This document shows, in pieces, positions 54,082 through 62,210 of a stretch of DNA of 64,000 nucleotides. Position 1 is the first letter of the stretch; every line of letters starts with the position of its first letter. Below the pieces are notes generated by a model. It was not told the origin of the DNA. It saw only the letters and a program-made list of their open reading frames with translations, and made no database searches. A program made the position numbers and the translations under genes. Source of the stretch: a bacterium. Its GTDB lineage: Bacteria > Electryoneota > RPQS01. The stretch is taken from assembly GCA_016702305.1 (NCBI GenBank), contig JADJEH010000001.1:558001-622000 (forward strand), given 5' to 3'.

Positions 54082-54621
54082 GTGAACAAATGTGCAGTTA
54101 TTAGCATGGCCATGACGTTGCTCGTTGCTGCCGGCGTCGGGGCGCAAACGATGACAGTCGTACCATCCGTAGAACTCGATCGCTACATGGGAACGTGGTA
54201 CGAAATCGCGCGGCTGCCGAACCGCTTTCAAGAACAGTGCGCGGGCGAGGTATCCGCCACATATTCATTGCTGGCTGACGGCACTGTGAAAGTTGTCAAC
54301 CGCTGCCGCAAGGAAAATGGCGAATTCGCCGAGGCCGAAGGCCAGGCCAAGCGCGCGGACAAAGACCAACCGAACACCAAATTGAAAGTCCGCTTCGCCC
54401 CTGCCTTTCTCTCGTTTCTGCCGTTCGTTTGGGGCGACTACTGGATCATCTACTTGACGCCCGACTACACCTGCGCCGTCATCGGCGAGCCATCCCGCGA
54501 ATACCTGTGGGTCTTGTCGCGCACCCCCACAATGGCGCCCAACGCTCTGCAAGCCGCGCTCGCAAGTGCCAAACAGCAGGGCTACGATCTCGCGGATTTG
54601 GTGATGACGAAGCAGGAATAG
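54082..54621 (+). CDS. Bacterial lipocalin (Blc-like), secreted
   Basis: 179 residues from GTG 54082. Signal peptide ('LLVAAGVGAQ'), then the lipocalin motifs 'YMGTWYEIARLPNRFQ', 'CAGEVSATYS', 'NRCRK', 'GDYWIIYLTPDYTCAVIG' and 'YLWVLSRTP'. Blc proteins bind fatty acids or lysophospholipids and are usually outer-membrane lipoproteins; no lipobox Cys is present here, so it should be soluble in the periplasm or secreted. Confidence 0.92.
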   Translation: MNKCAVISMAMTLLVAAGVGAQTMTVVPSVELDRYMGTWYEIARLPNRFQEQCAGEVSATYSLLADGTVKVVNRCRKENGEFAEAEGQAKRADKDQPNTKLKVRFAPAFLSFLPFVWGDYWIIYLTPDYTCAVIGEPSREYLWVLSRTPTMAPNALQAALASAKQQGYDLADLVMTKQE

Positions 54622-54644
54622 GAAGAATGTTCATCAACAAAGGG

Positions 54645-54661
54645 GCATGCGCGGCGCATGC
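54645..54661. repeat. Short perfect palindrome after the lipocalin gene
   Basis: GCATGCGC-G-GCGCATGC, 8-bp arms around one base, 23 bases past the lipocalin stop. No T run follows. It may be a weak terminator or a protein-binding site. Confidence 0.35.
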
Positions 54662-54740
54662 CGCCGCGTGAATAACAACAAAATTGAAAAAGACCATGTT
54701 GACAATTATGCAGCACACGAAATCTGAGCACCTTAGGGGC

Positions 54741-55562
54741 ATGCGTAGAGCGCTGGGCATTTTAATCATTCTCATGCTTGCTTCAAGCGCCGAGTCGCAA
54801 GATGGAATGACCATCAGCATTGGTGGCTCACGTCAATCGTCGTGTCCAGGGAGTAGGAATGGACTCTTGGCCGGTTCAATCGCAAGAACGACGGTTGTCG
54901 TTAGTGCTGAGGCAATTACGTACTTTGGCTTGACTCGGCCAATCGCACCCGATCCGCCGGTCTGGCTTTCGCTCGAGTTCAACGATTGCACCGCACAAGA
55001 AGGACGTGGAGCCGCCGCAAACTCAATCACCGAAACGCTCAGATACCGCACTTCACTCAAACAGTTGCAGGAGGCTTCGCCTGCCCAGGACGGTTCTGCC
55101 TGGTTCAGATACGAGTTCACAGTTCCGTCGTGGACTGAGTCCAAAGTCGTTTGTCTGACGGCAAAAATCGTGCACTCTCGGGGCGATGCTAGCCCAAAGT
55201 TGAAGTCCGAGGCTGTCGAACACTTTATCATTGATCCTGTTTGCAGCAAGGAAGACGCGGACCGGGTCCTCTACTCCTTCGTTAACTCTGAGTGGGATTT
55301 CGGGGACTATGCTACCGTGGTTCGCACGGCCGACTCACTGCTTCACACTGGCTGGCAGTCGCAGAGCGGTCTATGGCTGGCGAAACTCGCAGCACACCAG
55401 TTAAATGATTACCGCAGTTGCATTGAGTTTCTCGATTCCATGTATAGTTTTCACGGCACCGTGTCGCCATATGCGCGCGAGGAGACTCAAGAGCACAGCG
55501 CCGAAATCTACAGGAGATACCGCGAAAGCTATATCAAATCCTTGAACAAGATCGAAAAATGA
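54741..55562 (+). CDS. Secreted protein of unknown function
   Basis: 273 residues from ATG 54741, chosen because it gives a clean signal peptide ('ALGILIILMLASSAESQ'). In-frame TTG 54684 and ATG 54696 are alternatives; none has a good ribosome site. The first half is beta-rich with several Cys ('SSCPG', 'NDCTAQ', 'VVCLTAK'). The second half is helical and TPR-like ('DFGDYATVVRTADSLLHTGW', 'NDYRSCIEFLDSMY'). No family is recognised. A decayed transposase follows directly. Confidence 0.65.
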   Translation: MRRALGILIILMLASSAESQDGMTISIGGSRQSSCPGSRNGLLAGSIARTTVVVSAEAITYFGLTRPIAPDPPVWLSLEFNDCTAQEGRGAAANSITETLRYRTSLKQLQEASPAQDGSAWFRYEFTVPSWTESKVVCLTAKIVHSRGDASPKLKSEAVEHFIIDPVCSKEDADRVLYSFVNSEWDFGDYATVVRTADSLLHTGWQSQSGLWLAKLAAHQLNDYRSCIEFLDSMYSFHGTVSPYAREETQEHSAEIYRRYRESYIKSLNKIEK

Positions 55563-55609
55563 AGATTACACTTACCCCTCGAATACGCCACAGCATAAGA
55601 TTCACGTCG

Positions 55610-56064
55610 TGCCATCGGTTGGCATCTGTCACGCACCCCCGACGCATCGCTGTCACTAGCTGCGCTCGAAATGGCCATCGCCACTCGGCAACCGCAAGCA
55701 GGGTCATTCATCACTCGGACCAGGGCGTGCAGTACGCCTGTCATGCTTACACTGGCCTGCTGAAGCAGCACGGGTTCCGGATCAGCACGAGCCGTAAGCT
55801 AACCCCTACGACAACGCCCAGGCCGAAAGCTTCATGGCCACGCTCAAAGAAGAAGTCTATCTGTCCGACTACCGCACCTACGAGAGGCTGCCGCGAGGCT
55901 GCCCCGGTTCATTGACGATGTCTATAACCGGAAACGACTGCACTCAAGCCTCGGCTATCTCTCCCCAGTAGCCTTCGAAATCAAACAAAATCAACCCCAA
56001 CAACCCGCCAAAACCCATCTATCGCTACACTCCTGACTGTCCAGAAAATGGGGTACACTCCAAT
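55610..56064 (+). mobile_element. Decayed IS3-family transposase (OrfB) remnant with right end
   Basis: Pieces of an IS3-type DDE transposase appear in order but in different frames: 'LAALEMAIATRQPQAG', then 'HHSDQGVQYACHAYTGLLKQ', then 'NPYDNAQAESFMATLKEE', then 'YNRKRLHSSLGYLSPVAFEI' to a stop near 56037. The second catalytic Asp and the Glu are visible; the N-terminal half and OrfA are gone. The end 'TGTCCAGAAAATGGGGTACA' (56038-56057) looks like an IS3-family terminal inverted repeat. The left end was not found. Several frameshifts make it non-functional. It marks past transposition in this disordered region. Confidence 0.75.
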
Positions 56065-56128
56065 AACTGCTTTGTTGTGTTGACAGACGTTTCCGAAATG
56101 TTATCGAGCCTCTCTTGCGACACTAGAT

Positions 56129-56156
56129 TTGATAAGCGGCCGTGTAGTGATAGAAT
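56129..56156 (+). promoter_or_regulatory. Putative promoter of the Asp-box repeat gene
   Basis: TTGATA (56129-56134), 16 bases, TAGAAT (56151-56156) in AT-rich sequence between the IS remnant and the ATG at 56275. The gap 56065-56274 holds nothing else recognisable apart from a strong ribosome site (GGGAGGG) at 56262-56268. Confidence 0.45.
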
Positions 56157-56274
56157 TCTTGTATAACGATTTCCAATGTAGCTTCACTATCCTTCCTGAG
56201 CGGGACAATGAGGCTTTTTCATTTCTGAATCGAATCAACACCACACCTCCACCACCCTTTTCGGGAGGGCTACC

Positions 56275-57599
56275 ATGAACCAGCGCATCCACCTTGCATT
56301 CCTTCTGCAACTCGGCTGCGCTGTTCTGTTTTTGTTGGGGTTAGGGGAAGTTCGGGGGCAACCGGAAGCATGGCATGTGATTTATAGTTCAGAATTGGAC
56401 TTCTTTGACGTGCATTTTATGGACCAGCAGCACGGAATCGCTACCAACACGATTCCGCTCGTCAGCGTTTACAAAACGAATGATGGAGGATTCACAGGGC
56501 CTTCCATCATGTGGATAGACTTCTATACCAACGGGGACGGCATTGAGTTCTACAATGAGCGAATCGGCTATCTCATTGGCGGCACACGAACAGCGAGCAC
56601 TTCCGATGGAGGAAGTAATTGGACAATCCATTATCATGGAGGAATCAATATATTGAACAAGTCGCTTATATAGATTCACAAAAAATGATAGCGGTTGGCA
56701 ATGTGAATCACGGGCCGGATTCTACAATCCGTCGCATCTATCGCAGCACGGATGGAGGGGCGACCTGGACAACAATCATAGCGGAAGTGGGACAGCGTGG
56801 TTTCAATTACGTTGTATCCGTAGCCGAGAGCTTGCAAGTTGTATCGGTTCAGCGAGGCGATGAGATATGGCGGAGCAGGGATCAAGGTCTCACCTGGTCG
56901 TTGGATGTCTACTCTTCCAATTCTATTACAGATATGTGCTCACCGTCAGCGAATGTCATCATAGCATCAGGCTTCACGCTTCCCGGACATTTTCCGGCGA
57001 TATCAAAAAGCATGGATGGCGGATTAACGTGGGAGAACGTGTTTAGAGATACGACGTTGGCGGCCACAATCTTTTTGAAAGTGGATTTTCCGGACTCTCT
57101 GCATGGCTGGGCAGTGGGCTACGATGGGTTAGTTGCGCAAACTGCGGATGGAGGTGATACGTGGGAATCGTATTTTCTTGATAGTGTGAATGTATTCTTG
57201 ACTTCGGTTTCGTTTATCGATTCGATAAATGGGTGGACGATCGATCCTACAGGTCAAAACGGCAGTAGTTTGCAACTATTTCGATATGGGGAGCCTCAAA
57301 ACTCGGAAGAACCACACGCTCACAATTTTCCCCAAAATCTGCAGGTTCATCCCGCCTCGCCAAATCCATTCAATAATACAACGAACATCCAATTTTCTAT
57401 CCAGAAACCGGGGAATGTAAGTGCTACGATCTACGATTTAACCGGAAGGGAGGTAATACAACTTCAGAATGGTGGAATGGCGGCAGGAGCTCATGAATTG
57501 CGTTGGAATGCCGGGAGTCTTGCCTCGGGAATCTACCTTTGCCGAATCGAGTGGAATTATTCTATCCGGCACACAGCCAAGTTGGTCTATCTAAGATGA
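56275..57599 (+). CDS. Asp-box (BNR) repeat secreted protein with sorting domain, one apparent frameshift
   Basis: Two frames form one protein of about 440 residues. The first (56275-56673) has a signal peptide ('LFLLGLGEVRGQ') and Asp-box blades ('YKTNDGGFTG', 'STSDGGSNWT'). The second resumes at about 56640 with 'YIEQVAYIDSQKMIAVG' and more blades ('YRSTDGGATWT', 'SRDQGLTWS', 'KSMDGGLTWE', 'QTADGGDTWE'), as in YCF48/sialidase-like propellers. It ends in a type-IX-like sorting domain ('ASPNPFNNTTNI' ... 'KLVYLR'). One missing base near 56640-56658 explains the shift. The gene is AT-richer than its surroundings, suggesting recent transfer. Confidence 0.8.
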
Positions 57600-57612
57600 A
57601 AAGAGAAAAACA

Positions 57613-57734
57613 ATGCGACAGAATATATTCTTGCGTTGCGCGGCGCTTATGGCGTGTGCATTACTGCAACTTTCGAACGTGACTGCGGGCACAGTTGACG
57701 GACGAATCCTTGTAAAGTTTGACGAAGGCCTTTT
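57613..57734 (+). pseudogene. 5' remnant of a subtilase-like secreted protein
   Basis: About 40 codons: a signal peptide ('CAALMACALLQLSNVTAG') followed by 'VDGRILVKFDEG', the same start of propeptide seen in the intact proteases of this window ('PGRLLVNFDES'). Similarity stops exactly where a 35-bp palindromic repeat begins. The frame stays open to 58155, but that continuation reads through repeats, a terminator and a tRNA and is not protein. Confidence 0.6.
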
Positions 57735-57767
57735 CCCGCGGCGGCACCCGCTGCGGGTGCCCCGAAC
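57733..57767. repeat. 35-bp palindromic repeat, copy 1
   Basis: A 35-base unit containing GGCACCCGC-T-GCGGGTGCC (perfect 9-bp arms), identical to the copy at 58054-58088. It ends the subtilase remnant. Resembles REP-type intergenic palindromes. Confidence 0.8.
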
Positions 57768-57844
57768 TCCCGGCGCACAGGAGAGTAAACCGAACCAGAG
57801 CCTCAACTGCCGCGACAACACCCGGTCTCACAGTTCAAATCAAA

Positions 57845-57880
57845 AAGCCCCGAACCAAAATGGTCCAGGGCTTCTTTTAT
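57845..57880 (-). terminator. Terminator-like hairpin, probably of the lost YceI gene
   Basis: On the minus strand AAGCCCTGGACC pairs (two mismatches) with GGTTCGGGGCTT and is followed by TTTTT; on the plus strand a weaker T-rich tail follows. It lies about 100 bases past the YceI remnant stop. Between 57768 and 57971 nothing else recognisable is seen apart from a CCCGCTT/AAGCGGG palindrome near 57930. Confidence 0.5.
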
Positions 57881-57971
57881 CACTCACCTATCTATTGCGC
57901 CACGCGCCAGCGGCAATGTGCCCCGCTTTCAAGCGGGCCCTAGCGGCAAAGTTGCCTACTTATCAAGTGGG

Positions 57972-58055
57972 TTACGCCGGGCGATTGAACTCGAGTTCGA
58001 GCGTGATTTCCACGTCGTCACCCACCACCACACCGCCCGCATCGAGCGTCTTATT
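57972..58055 (-). pseudogene. 3' remnant of a YceI-family protein
   Basis: 27 codons on the minus strand ending in TAA (57974-57972): 'NKTLDAGGVVVGDDVEITLE' and a short tail. This matches the C-terminal strand of YceI-like lipid-binding lipocalin-fold proteins ('...VGDDVEITLELE'). The upstream part of the gene is missing; similarity ends at the 35-bp repeat copy 2. Confidence 0.6.
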
Positions 58056-58088
58056 CCCGCGGCGGCACCCGCTGCGGGTGCCCCGAAC
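58054..58088. repeat. 35-bp palindromic repeat, copy 2
   Basis: Identical over 35 bases and in the same orientation as 57733-57767; start-to-start distance 321 bases. It replaces the 5' part of the YceI remnant. Confidence 0.8.
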
Positions 58089-58134
58089 CCCGCCCCTTGA
58101 CATTCTCCCCAAAACCCCTAACTTTCATAGTCTT

Positions 58135-58206
58135 GCGGATGTAACTCAATGGTAGAGTACTGGCTTCCCAAGCCAGTTGTTGCGGGTTCGAGCCCCGTCA
58201 TCCGCT
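58135..58206 (+). tRNA. tRNA-Gly (anticodon CCC)
   Basis: Full cloverleaf: acceptor GCGGATG (58135-58141) with CATCCGC (58199-58205) and discriminator T; anticodon stem CTGGC/GCCAG with loop TTCCCAA, anticodon CCC; T-arm with GGTTCGAGCC. The CCA end is not encoded. It follows the remnant region and is followed by a hairpin at 58213. Confidence 0.95.
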
Positions 58207-58212
58207 CAAAAA

Positions 58213-58236
58213 AACAGGCACTTATGAGTGCCTGTT
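58213..58236 (+). terminator. Hairpin terminator after tRNA-Gly
   Basis: AACAGGCACT (58213-58222) pairs with AGTGCCTGTT (58227-58236) around TTAT, preceded by an A run. It directly follows the tRNA and precedes the methyltransferase start by 16 bases. The 3' T run is weak. Confidence 0.6.
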
Positions 58237-58252
58237 CGCGTTTCCAATCGCT

Positions 58253-59014
58253 ATGACTTGTCCACTCTGCTATTCCAACTCAACCACTTCCACACCGCTG
58301 CCCGCCGAGCGGCGGGGCTGGTGCTGCGCCGAATGCGGGCTAATCGCCCTCGATCCGGCGCAACAGCTTACCCTTGAAACCGAGCGCGAACGCTACCTGT
58401 TGCATCGCAATGCCCGACACGATATCGAGTATGTGGCCTTTCTTGAGCGACTCGTGGCGCCGCTCGTCGCCGTTGTCACCCCTCCGGCTGACGTCCTCGA
58501 CTTCGGCAGCGGCCCGGCGCCCGTGATGGCCGAGCTGCTGCAAGCACGCGGCTACCGTGTGACACTCTACGATCCTCTGTTCGCCAATGACGATGCCGCC
58601 TTGGTCAGGCAATACCATGCTATCGCCTGCTGCGAAACCGCCGAGCACTTTCGCCAGCCCGCGAAGGAATGGCAACGCATGTGCGCGGGCCTCATGCCCG
58701 GCGGAGTGCTGGCCGTCATGACCCTCCTCTATGAAGACGCCGACCTGTCGAACTGGTGGTACGCCCGCGATCCCACGCACGTCTGCTTTTACGCCTTGCG
58801 AACAGTCGAGTGGCTCGCCTGCAAGAACGATTTCGAGATTCTCCAATGCGATGGCCGCGTGATTATCTTGCGTAAAAGTAAACGGGACTCAAGCGGGCCC
58901 CGTTTACTTTTTCAATTACGAAACGCGAATCAAATCGCGCGCGTCATCTTGAGCAGCCAAGCCTTCGCCGGACCGCGCAGCTTTGAACCGAGCGTTTTGC
59001 GCACCCGCGCATGA
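58253..59014 (+). CDS. Class I SAM-dependent methyltransferase with N-terminal zinc ribbon (3' end probably overextended)
   Basis: 253 codons as given. Two CxxC pairs ('CPLC', 'CCAEC') form a zinc ribbon, then motif I 'VLDFGSGPAPVMAELL', 'YDPLF' and 'GLMPGGVLAVMTLLY'. The domain ends at about residue 208 ('GRVIILRK'). The last 45 codons read through a strong terminator (58874-58912) and 85 bases antisense into the neighbouring aminopeptidase, so they are probably not real. One extra A in the run 58874-58877 would give a stop at once ('...LRKK' stop), placing it at the terminator as expected. The substrate is unknown. Confidence 0.8.
   Translation: MTCPLCYSNSTTSTPLPAERRGWCCAECGLIALDPAQQLTLETERERYLLHRNARHDIEYVAFLERLVAPLVAVVTPPADVLDFGSGPAPVMAELLQARGYRVTLYDPLFANDDAALVRQYHAIACCETAEHFRQPAKEWQRMCAGLMPGGVLAVMTLLYEDADLSNWWYARDPTHVCFYALRTVEWLACKNDFEILQCDGRVIILRKSKRDSSGPRLLFQLRNANQIARVILSSQAFAGPRSFEPSVLRTRA
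58874..58912 (+). terminator. Terminator of the methyltransferase gene
   Basis: A perfect 13-bp stem, AAAAGTAAACGGG (58874-58886) with CCCGTTTACTTTT (58899-58911), ending in five T. It lies inside the open frame of the methyltransferase, supporting an earlier true stop; it may also act for the opposing gene. Confidence 0.85.
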
Positions 59015-60702
59015 TAATCATTCAGGTACTTGCGCTCCGCTTCCGTCAAATACTTGACTTCAATCAGGCGCGTATCAATCGGACAAAGGGTCAGATTCTC
59101 AAACTTCAAGAAGCCCGGCCGCACCTTGTCTTCGGCGACGTACACGAGATTCTCGATGCGAATCCCGTACTCGCCGTCCTTATAGTAGCCCGGTTCATTC
59201 GACAGCACCATGCCCGGCTGCAAGATCTCATTGGGGAAGCGCGGAGCAAGCGAGGCGGGACCTTCGTGCACGCACAAATAGTGGCCGATGCCGTGGCCCG
59301 TGCCATGCAAGTAGTTCAAACCGGCCATCCACAATGAACGCCGCGCCAGCACTTCAAGCTGCGGACCGCGCGTCCCCTTGGGGAACGGCGTGGTGACAAT
59401 CCCGATGTGCCCCTTCAGCACGCGCGTGAAATGCTCCTTCTGTGCCCGCGACGGCGGACCGCATGGTACAACACGCGTGATATCCGTCGTGCCGTCGGGA
59501 TACTGACCGCCCGAGTCTACGACCATGATGCTGCGCGCCTTGACCTGCTTGCTCGTCGCTTGCACGGCGCGATAGTGCACCACCGCGCCATTCGGACCGT
59601 AGCCGATAATCGGGGAAAAGCTCGGACCACGATAGAGTGCGCTGGCCGTGCGCGCCCGCTCGAGTTCGACCTCGAGCGACAGTTCACTCATCGGCACCTT
59701 GCCTATATTGGCATCCACCCACGCGAGGAACTTGACCATCGCCACGCCGTCGCGCACATGCGCAGCCTGCATGCCTTTGATCTGATGCGCGGTCTTCATG
59801 GCCTTGAGCAGCGTGATCGGCGATCGCTCCGTGATCAATTGCGCCTTGCCGACCTGCGAAAACATCCATTGAGTCGCCGTCGCATCGTGCAGCCAAACTT
59901 TCCCGCGCGATTTCGCCAGCCCCTTCAGCGCGTCACCAAAGGCTTCATAACGATGCAAAGTCACATGTTTGCCCAAATGCTTGCGCACCGCCGGAGTGAC
60001 CTTGCGCAAATCAAGGTACAGATGCACCGACGATTCGCGGACAATCGCGTAGGCGATAAACACCGGATTGTACTCGACGTCACGGCCCCGCAAATTGAAC
60101 AGCCAGGCGATCGCGTCCAATTCATTCAGCACATGCGCCACTGCGCCGCGCCGTTTCATCTCCGTCCGCACGCGCTTTAGCTTGCTGATAACACTCTCGC
60201 CTGAGTACTTCAGTTCGTGTACTTCCAGCGGCGTGGTCGGCAGCGCCGGGCGGTTCGGCCAGACGGCATCCACGAGGTCGCGCGTCACCAGCACCAACTG
60301 CAAGCCGACGTCCGCAAGCTCGGCGCGCAACGCATCGCAGCGCTGCTTGGACACCAACTGCGGATTCACGCCAACTTTGCCGCCCTTGGGCAATTGCGAC
60401 TTAAGCCACCCAATCGGGTCCGGCGTACCTGCTATGCCGATTTTCTGCAATTTGATTCCCGAGCCAGCCAGTTCGCGCTCGGCCTGCAGGAAATAGCGCG
60501 AGTCCGTCCACAATGCCGCGTTCGACGACGTGACCAGCACTTCACCTGCCGAACCGGTGAAACCGCTGATATAGGCCCGGCGCTGCCAGCATTCGGGAAT
60601 GTACTCGCTGTTGTGTGCGTCGGAGCTCGGTACCAGATAGGCATGGAGTCCCGACTGCTTCATGTGTGCGCGTAGTGCGCGTAATTTTTCTTTTGTCTTC
60701 AC
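58930..60702 (-). CDS. pepP: Xaa-Pro aminopeptidase (M24B, three-domain form)
   Basis: 590 residues. Two creatinase-like N-terminal domains (about 1-300) and a pita-bread catalytic domain with metal ligands in 'DSGGQYPDGTTDITR' (two Asp), 'HGTGHGIGHYLCVHEGP' (His), 'LSNEPGYY' and 'GIRIENLVYV' (two Glu). This long form matches eukaryotic-type aminopeptidase P rather than the 440-residue E. coli enzyme. GTG 60702 has AGGAGGA 6 bases upstream, which fixes the start; the open frame continues but is not family-like. It removes N-terminal residues before proline. Confidence 0.93.
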   Translation of the reverse strand: MKTKEKLRALRAHMKQSGLHAYLVPSSDAHNSEYIPECWQRRAYISGFTGSAGEVLVTSSNAALWTDSRYFLQAERELAGSGIKLQKIGIAGTPDPIGWLKSQLPKGGKVGVNPQLVSKQRCDALRAELADVGLQLVLVTRDLVDAVWPNRPALPTTPLEVHELKYSGESVISKLKRVRTEMKRRGAVAHVLNELDAIAWLFNLRGRDVEYNPVFIAYAIVRESSVHLYLDLRKVTPAVRKHLGKHVTLHRYEAFGDALKGLAKSRGKVWLHDATATQWMFSQVGKAQLITERSPITLLKAMKTAHQIKGMQAAHVRDGVAMVKFLAWVDANIGKVPMSELSLEVELERARTASALYRGPSFSPIIGYGPNGAVVHYRAVQATSKQVKARSIMVVDSGGQYPDGTTDITRVVPCGPPSRAQKEHFTRVLKGHIGIVTTPFPKGTRGPQLEVLARRSLWMAGLNYLHGTGHGIGHYLCVHEGPASLAPRFPNEILQPGMVLSNEPGYYKDGEYGIRIENLVYVAEDKVRPGFLKFENLTLCPIDTRLIEVKYLTEAERKYLNDYHARVRKTLGSKLRGPAKAWLLKMTRAI

Positions 60703-60830
60703 AATGATCCTCCTAACTTCAAAGGTACATGGAAAGTCCTTAAATATCAAGGGCGAGTTCTTGAACATATGGATAGATTATTGACTCCTTGTACGCAAAG
60801 TGGCGTGCCCTTTGCGCCCACACGGCTCGT

Positions 60831-60859
60831 TTGCAGTTTTGCACAAGTTTCGTTACACT
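60831..60859 (+). promoter_or_regulatory. Putative promoter of the sugar-dehydrogenase operon
   Basis: TTGCAG (60831-60836), 17 bases, TACACT (60854-60859), about 40 bases before the ATG at 60897. A Shine-Dalgarno sequence is not evident. Confidence 0.5.
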
Positions 60860-60896
60860 ATATCTTCTCCCAAACTATCAGCATAATTAGATTTAC

Positions 60897-62210
60897 ATGA
60901 GAATCAGCGTTTTCGGGTTAGGCTACGTCGGCTGCGTTTCTGCCGCCTGTTTGTGCGAAGCCGGACATGAAGTCTGGGGTATTGACGTTGACCAAACCAA
61001 AGTTAACTTCCTCCTTGAAGGGAAGAGTCCGATCGTCGAAAAAGAGCTGCCTGAGCTGATCGCGAAACATCGCGCCGCCGGTAGACTCAATGCAACCACT
61101 TCTGTTGCCGAAGCCGTTCGAGCGACCGACCTGTCGCTCGTCTGCGTCGGAACCCCATCGCTCCCGTCGGGTGCATTGAACACAGAGTACGCCCGCCGTG
61201 TCTGTGAACAGATCGGTGAAGCCATTAAAGGACTCGATCGCGTTCACACCGTGATCATTCGCAGCACCTTGCTGCCCGGCACGACACGCAAAGAGCTCCT
61301 GCCACGTCTGGAGAAATTCTCCGGAAAGGCCGAGGGCAGCGGCTTTTACATCGCCTACAACCCGGAGTTCCTGCGTGAAGGTTCGGCAGTTGCCGACTTC
61401 TTCGGACCGCCCAAGACCGTCATCGGCGCTGATCGTGAACTCGCGGCGCAACAGGTGGCCGACCTGTATAAGGGACTCCCCGGCGCATTCCACAATTGCA
61501 AAATTGAAGAGGCGGAACTGGTCAAGTATGCCGACAACGCCTTCCATGCCGTCAAGGTCGTATTCGGCAACGAAGTCGGGGCGATTGCCAAGTCGGTCGG
61601 TGTGGACAGCCATCGCGTGATGGAGATCTTCTGCACGGACACCAAGCTCAATTTGTCGCCGTACTACCTCAAACCCGGTTTCGCCTTCGGCGGCTCGTGC
61701 CTGCCCAAGGACGTTCGCGCGTTGACTGCCTGTGCGCGGCAGCACAATCTCGAAACGCCGCTCCTGTTCTCCTTGATGGAATCGAACGAAGAATCCGTCA
61801 AGCGCGCCGTCAAGGCCGTGCAGGCCTTTGGTAAGAAAAAGGTCGGCGTCCTCGGGCTTGCCTTTAAAGCCGGCACGGACGACATGCGCGAGAGCCCGGT
61901 CGTCGAGTTGGTCGAAACGCTGCTCGGCAAGGGATACGATCTCAAAATCTATGACCGCAACGTCTCGCTTGCCCGTTTGATGGGCGCCAACAAGGCCTTC
62001 ATCGAGTCGGCCATCCCGCATCTGGCTGATCTGCTGTGCGACAGCCCTGACGAAATCGCCGCGCATGCCGAAGTCGTGCTGGTCACCTACAAGGATCACG
62101 AGTTCGACGACGTGCTGGGTAAGCTGTCGCGCCAACAGATCGTCTATGATCTTGCCCGCGTTCCCGGGACGGATCGCATTCACGCGGAGTATCATGGCAT
62201 CTGCTGGTAA
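60897..62210 (+). CDS. Nucleotide-sugar dehydrogenase, GDP-mannose 6-dehydrogenase-like
   Basis: 437 residues. NAD-binding 'VFGLGYVGCVSAACLCEAGH', a central helix, the catalytic Cys in 'FGGSCLPKDVRAL', and 'GLAFKAGTDDMRESPVVEL' in the UDP-binding-like domain. The stretch 'DTKLNLSPYYLKPGFAFGG' is much closer to AlgD (GDP-mannose dehydrogenase) than to UDP-glucose dehydrogenase. It oxidises the sugar nucleotide C6 to a uronate for exopolysaccharide. It overlaps the following glycosyltransferase by 17 bases. Confidence 0.9.
   Translation: MRISVFGLGYVGCVSAACLCEAGHEVWGIDVDQTKVNFLLEGKSPIVEKELPELIAKHRAAGRLNATTSVAEAVRATDLSLVCVGTPSLPSGALNTEYARRVCEQIGEAIKGLDRVHTVIIRSTLLPGTTRKELLPRLEKFSGKAEGSGFYIAYNPEFLREGSAVADFFGPPKTVIGADRELAAQQVADLYKGLPGAFHNCKIEEAELVKYADNAFHAVKVVFGNEVGAIAKSVGVDSHRVMEIFCTDTKLNLSPYYLKPGFAFGGSCLPKDVRALTACARQHNLETPLLFSLMESNEESVKRAVKAVQAFGKKKVGVLGLAFKAGTDDMRESPVVELVETLLGKGYDLKIYDRNVSLARLMGANKAFIESAIPHLADLLCDSPDEIAAHAEVVLVTYKDHEFDDVLGKLSRQQIVYDLARVPGTDRIHAEYHGICW

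Noticed and set aside
54082..54621. Lipidation of the lipocalin
   Set aside because: Blc proteins are often lipoproteins, but the signal ends 'GVGAQ' with no lipobox Cys.
57613..58155. 180-codon open frame read as one protein
   Set aside because: After codon 40 it passes through two palindromic repeats, a terminator and the first part of a tRNA.
60918..62195. 425-codon open frame antisense to the sugar dehydrogenase
   Set aside because: It mirrors a clearly conserved gene, has no recognisable domains and its composition is that of a reverse-complement shadow.
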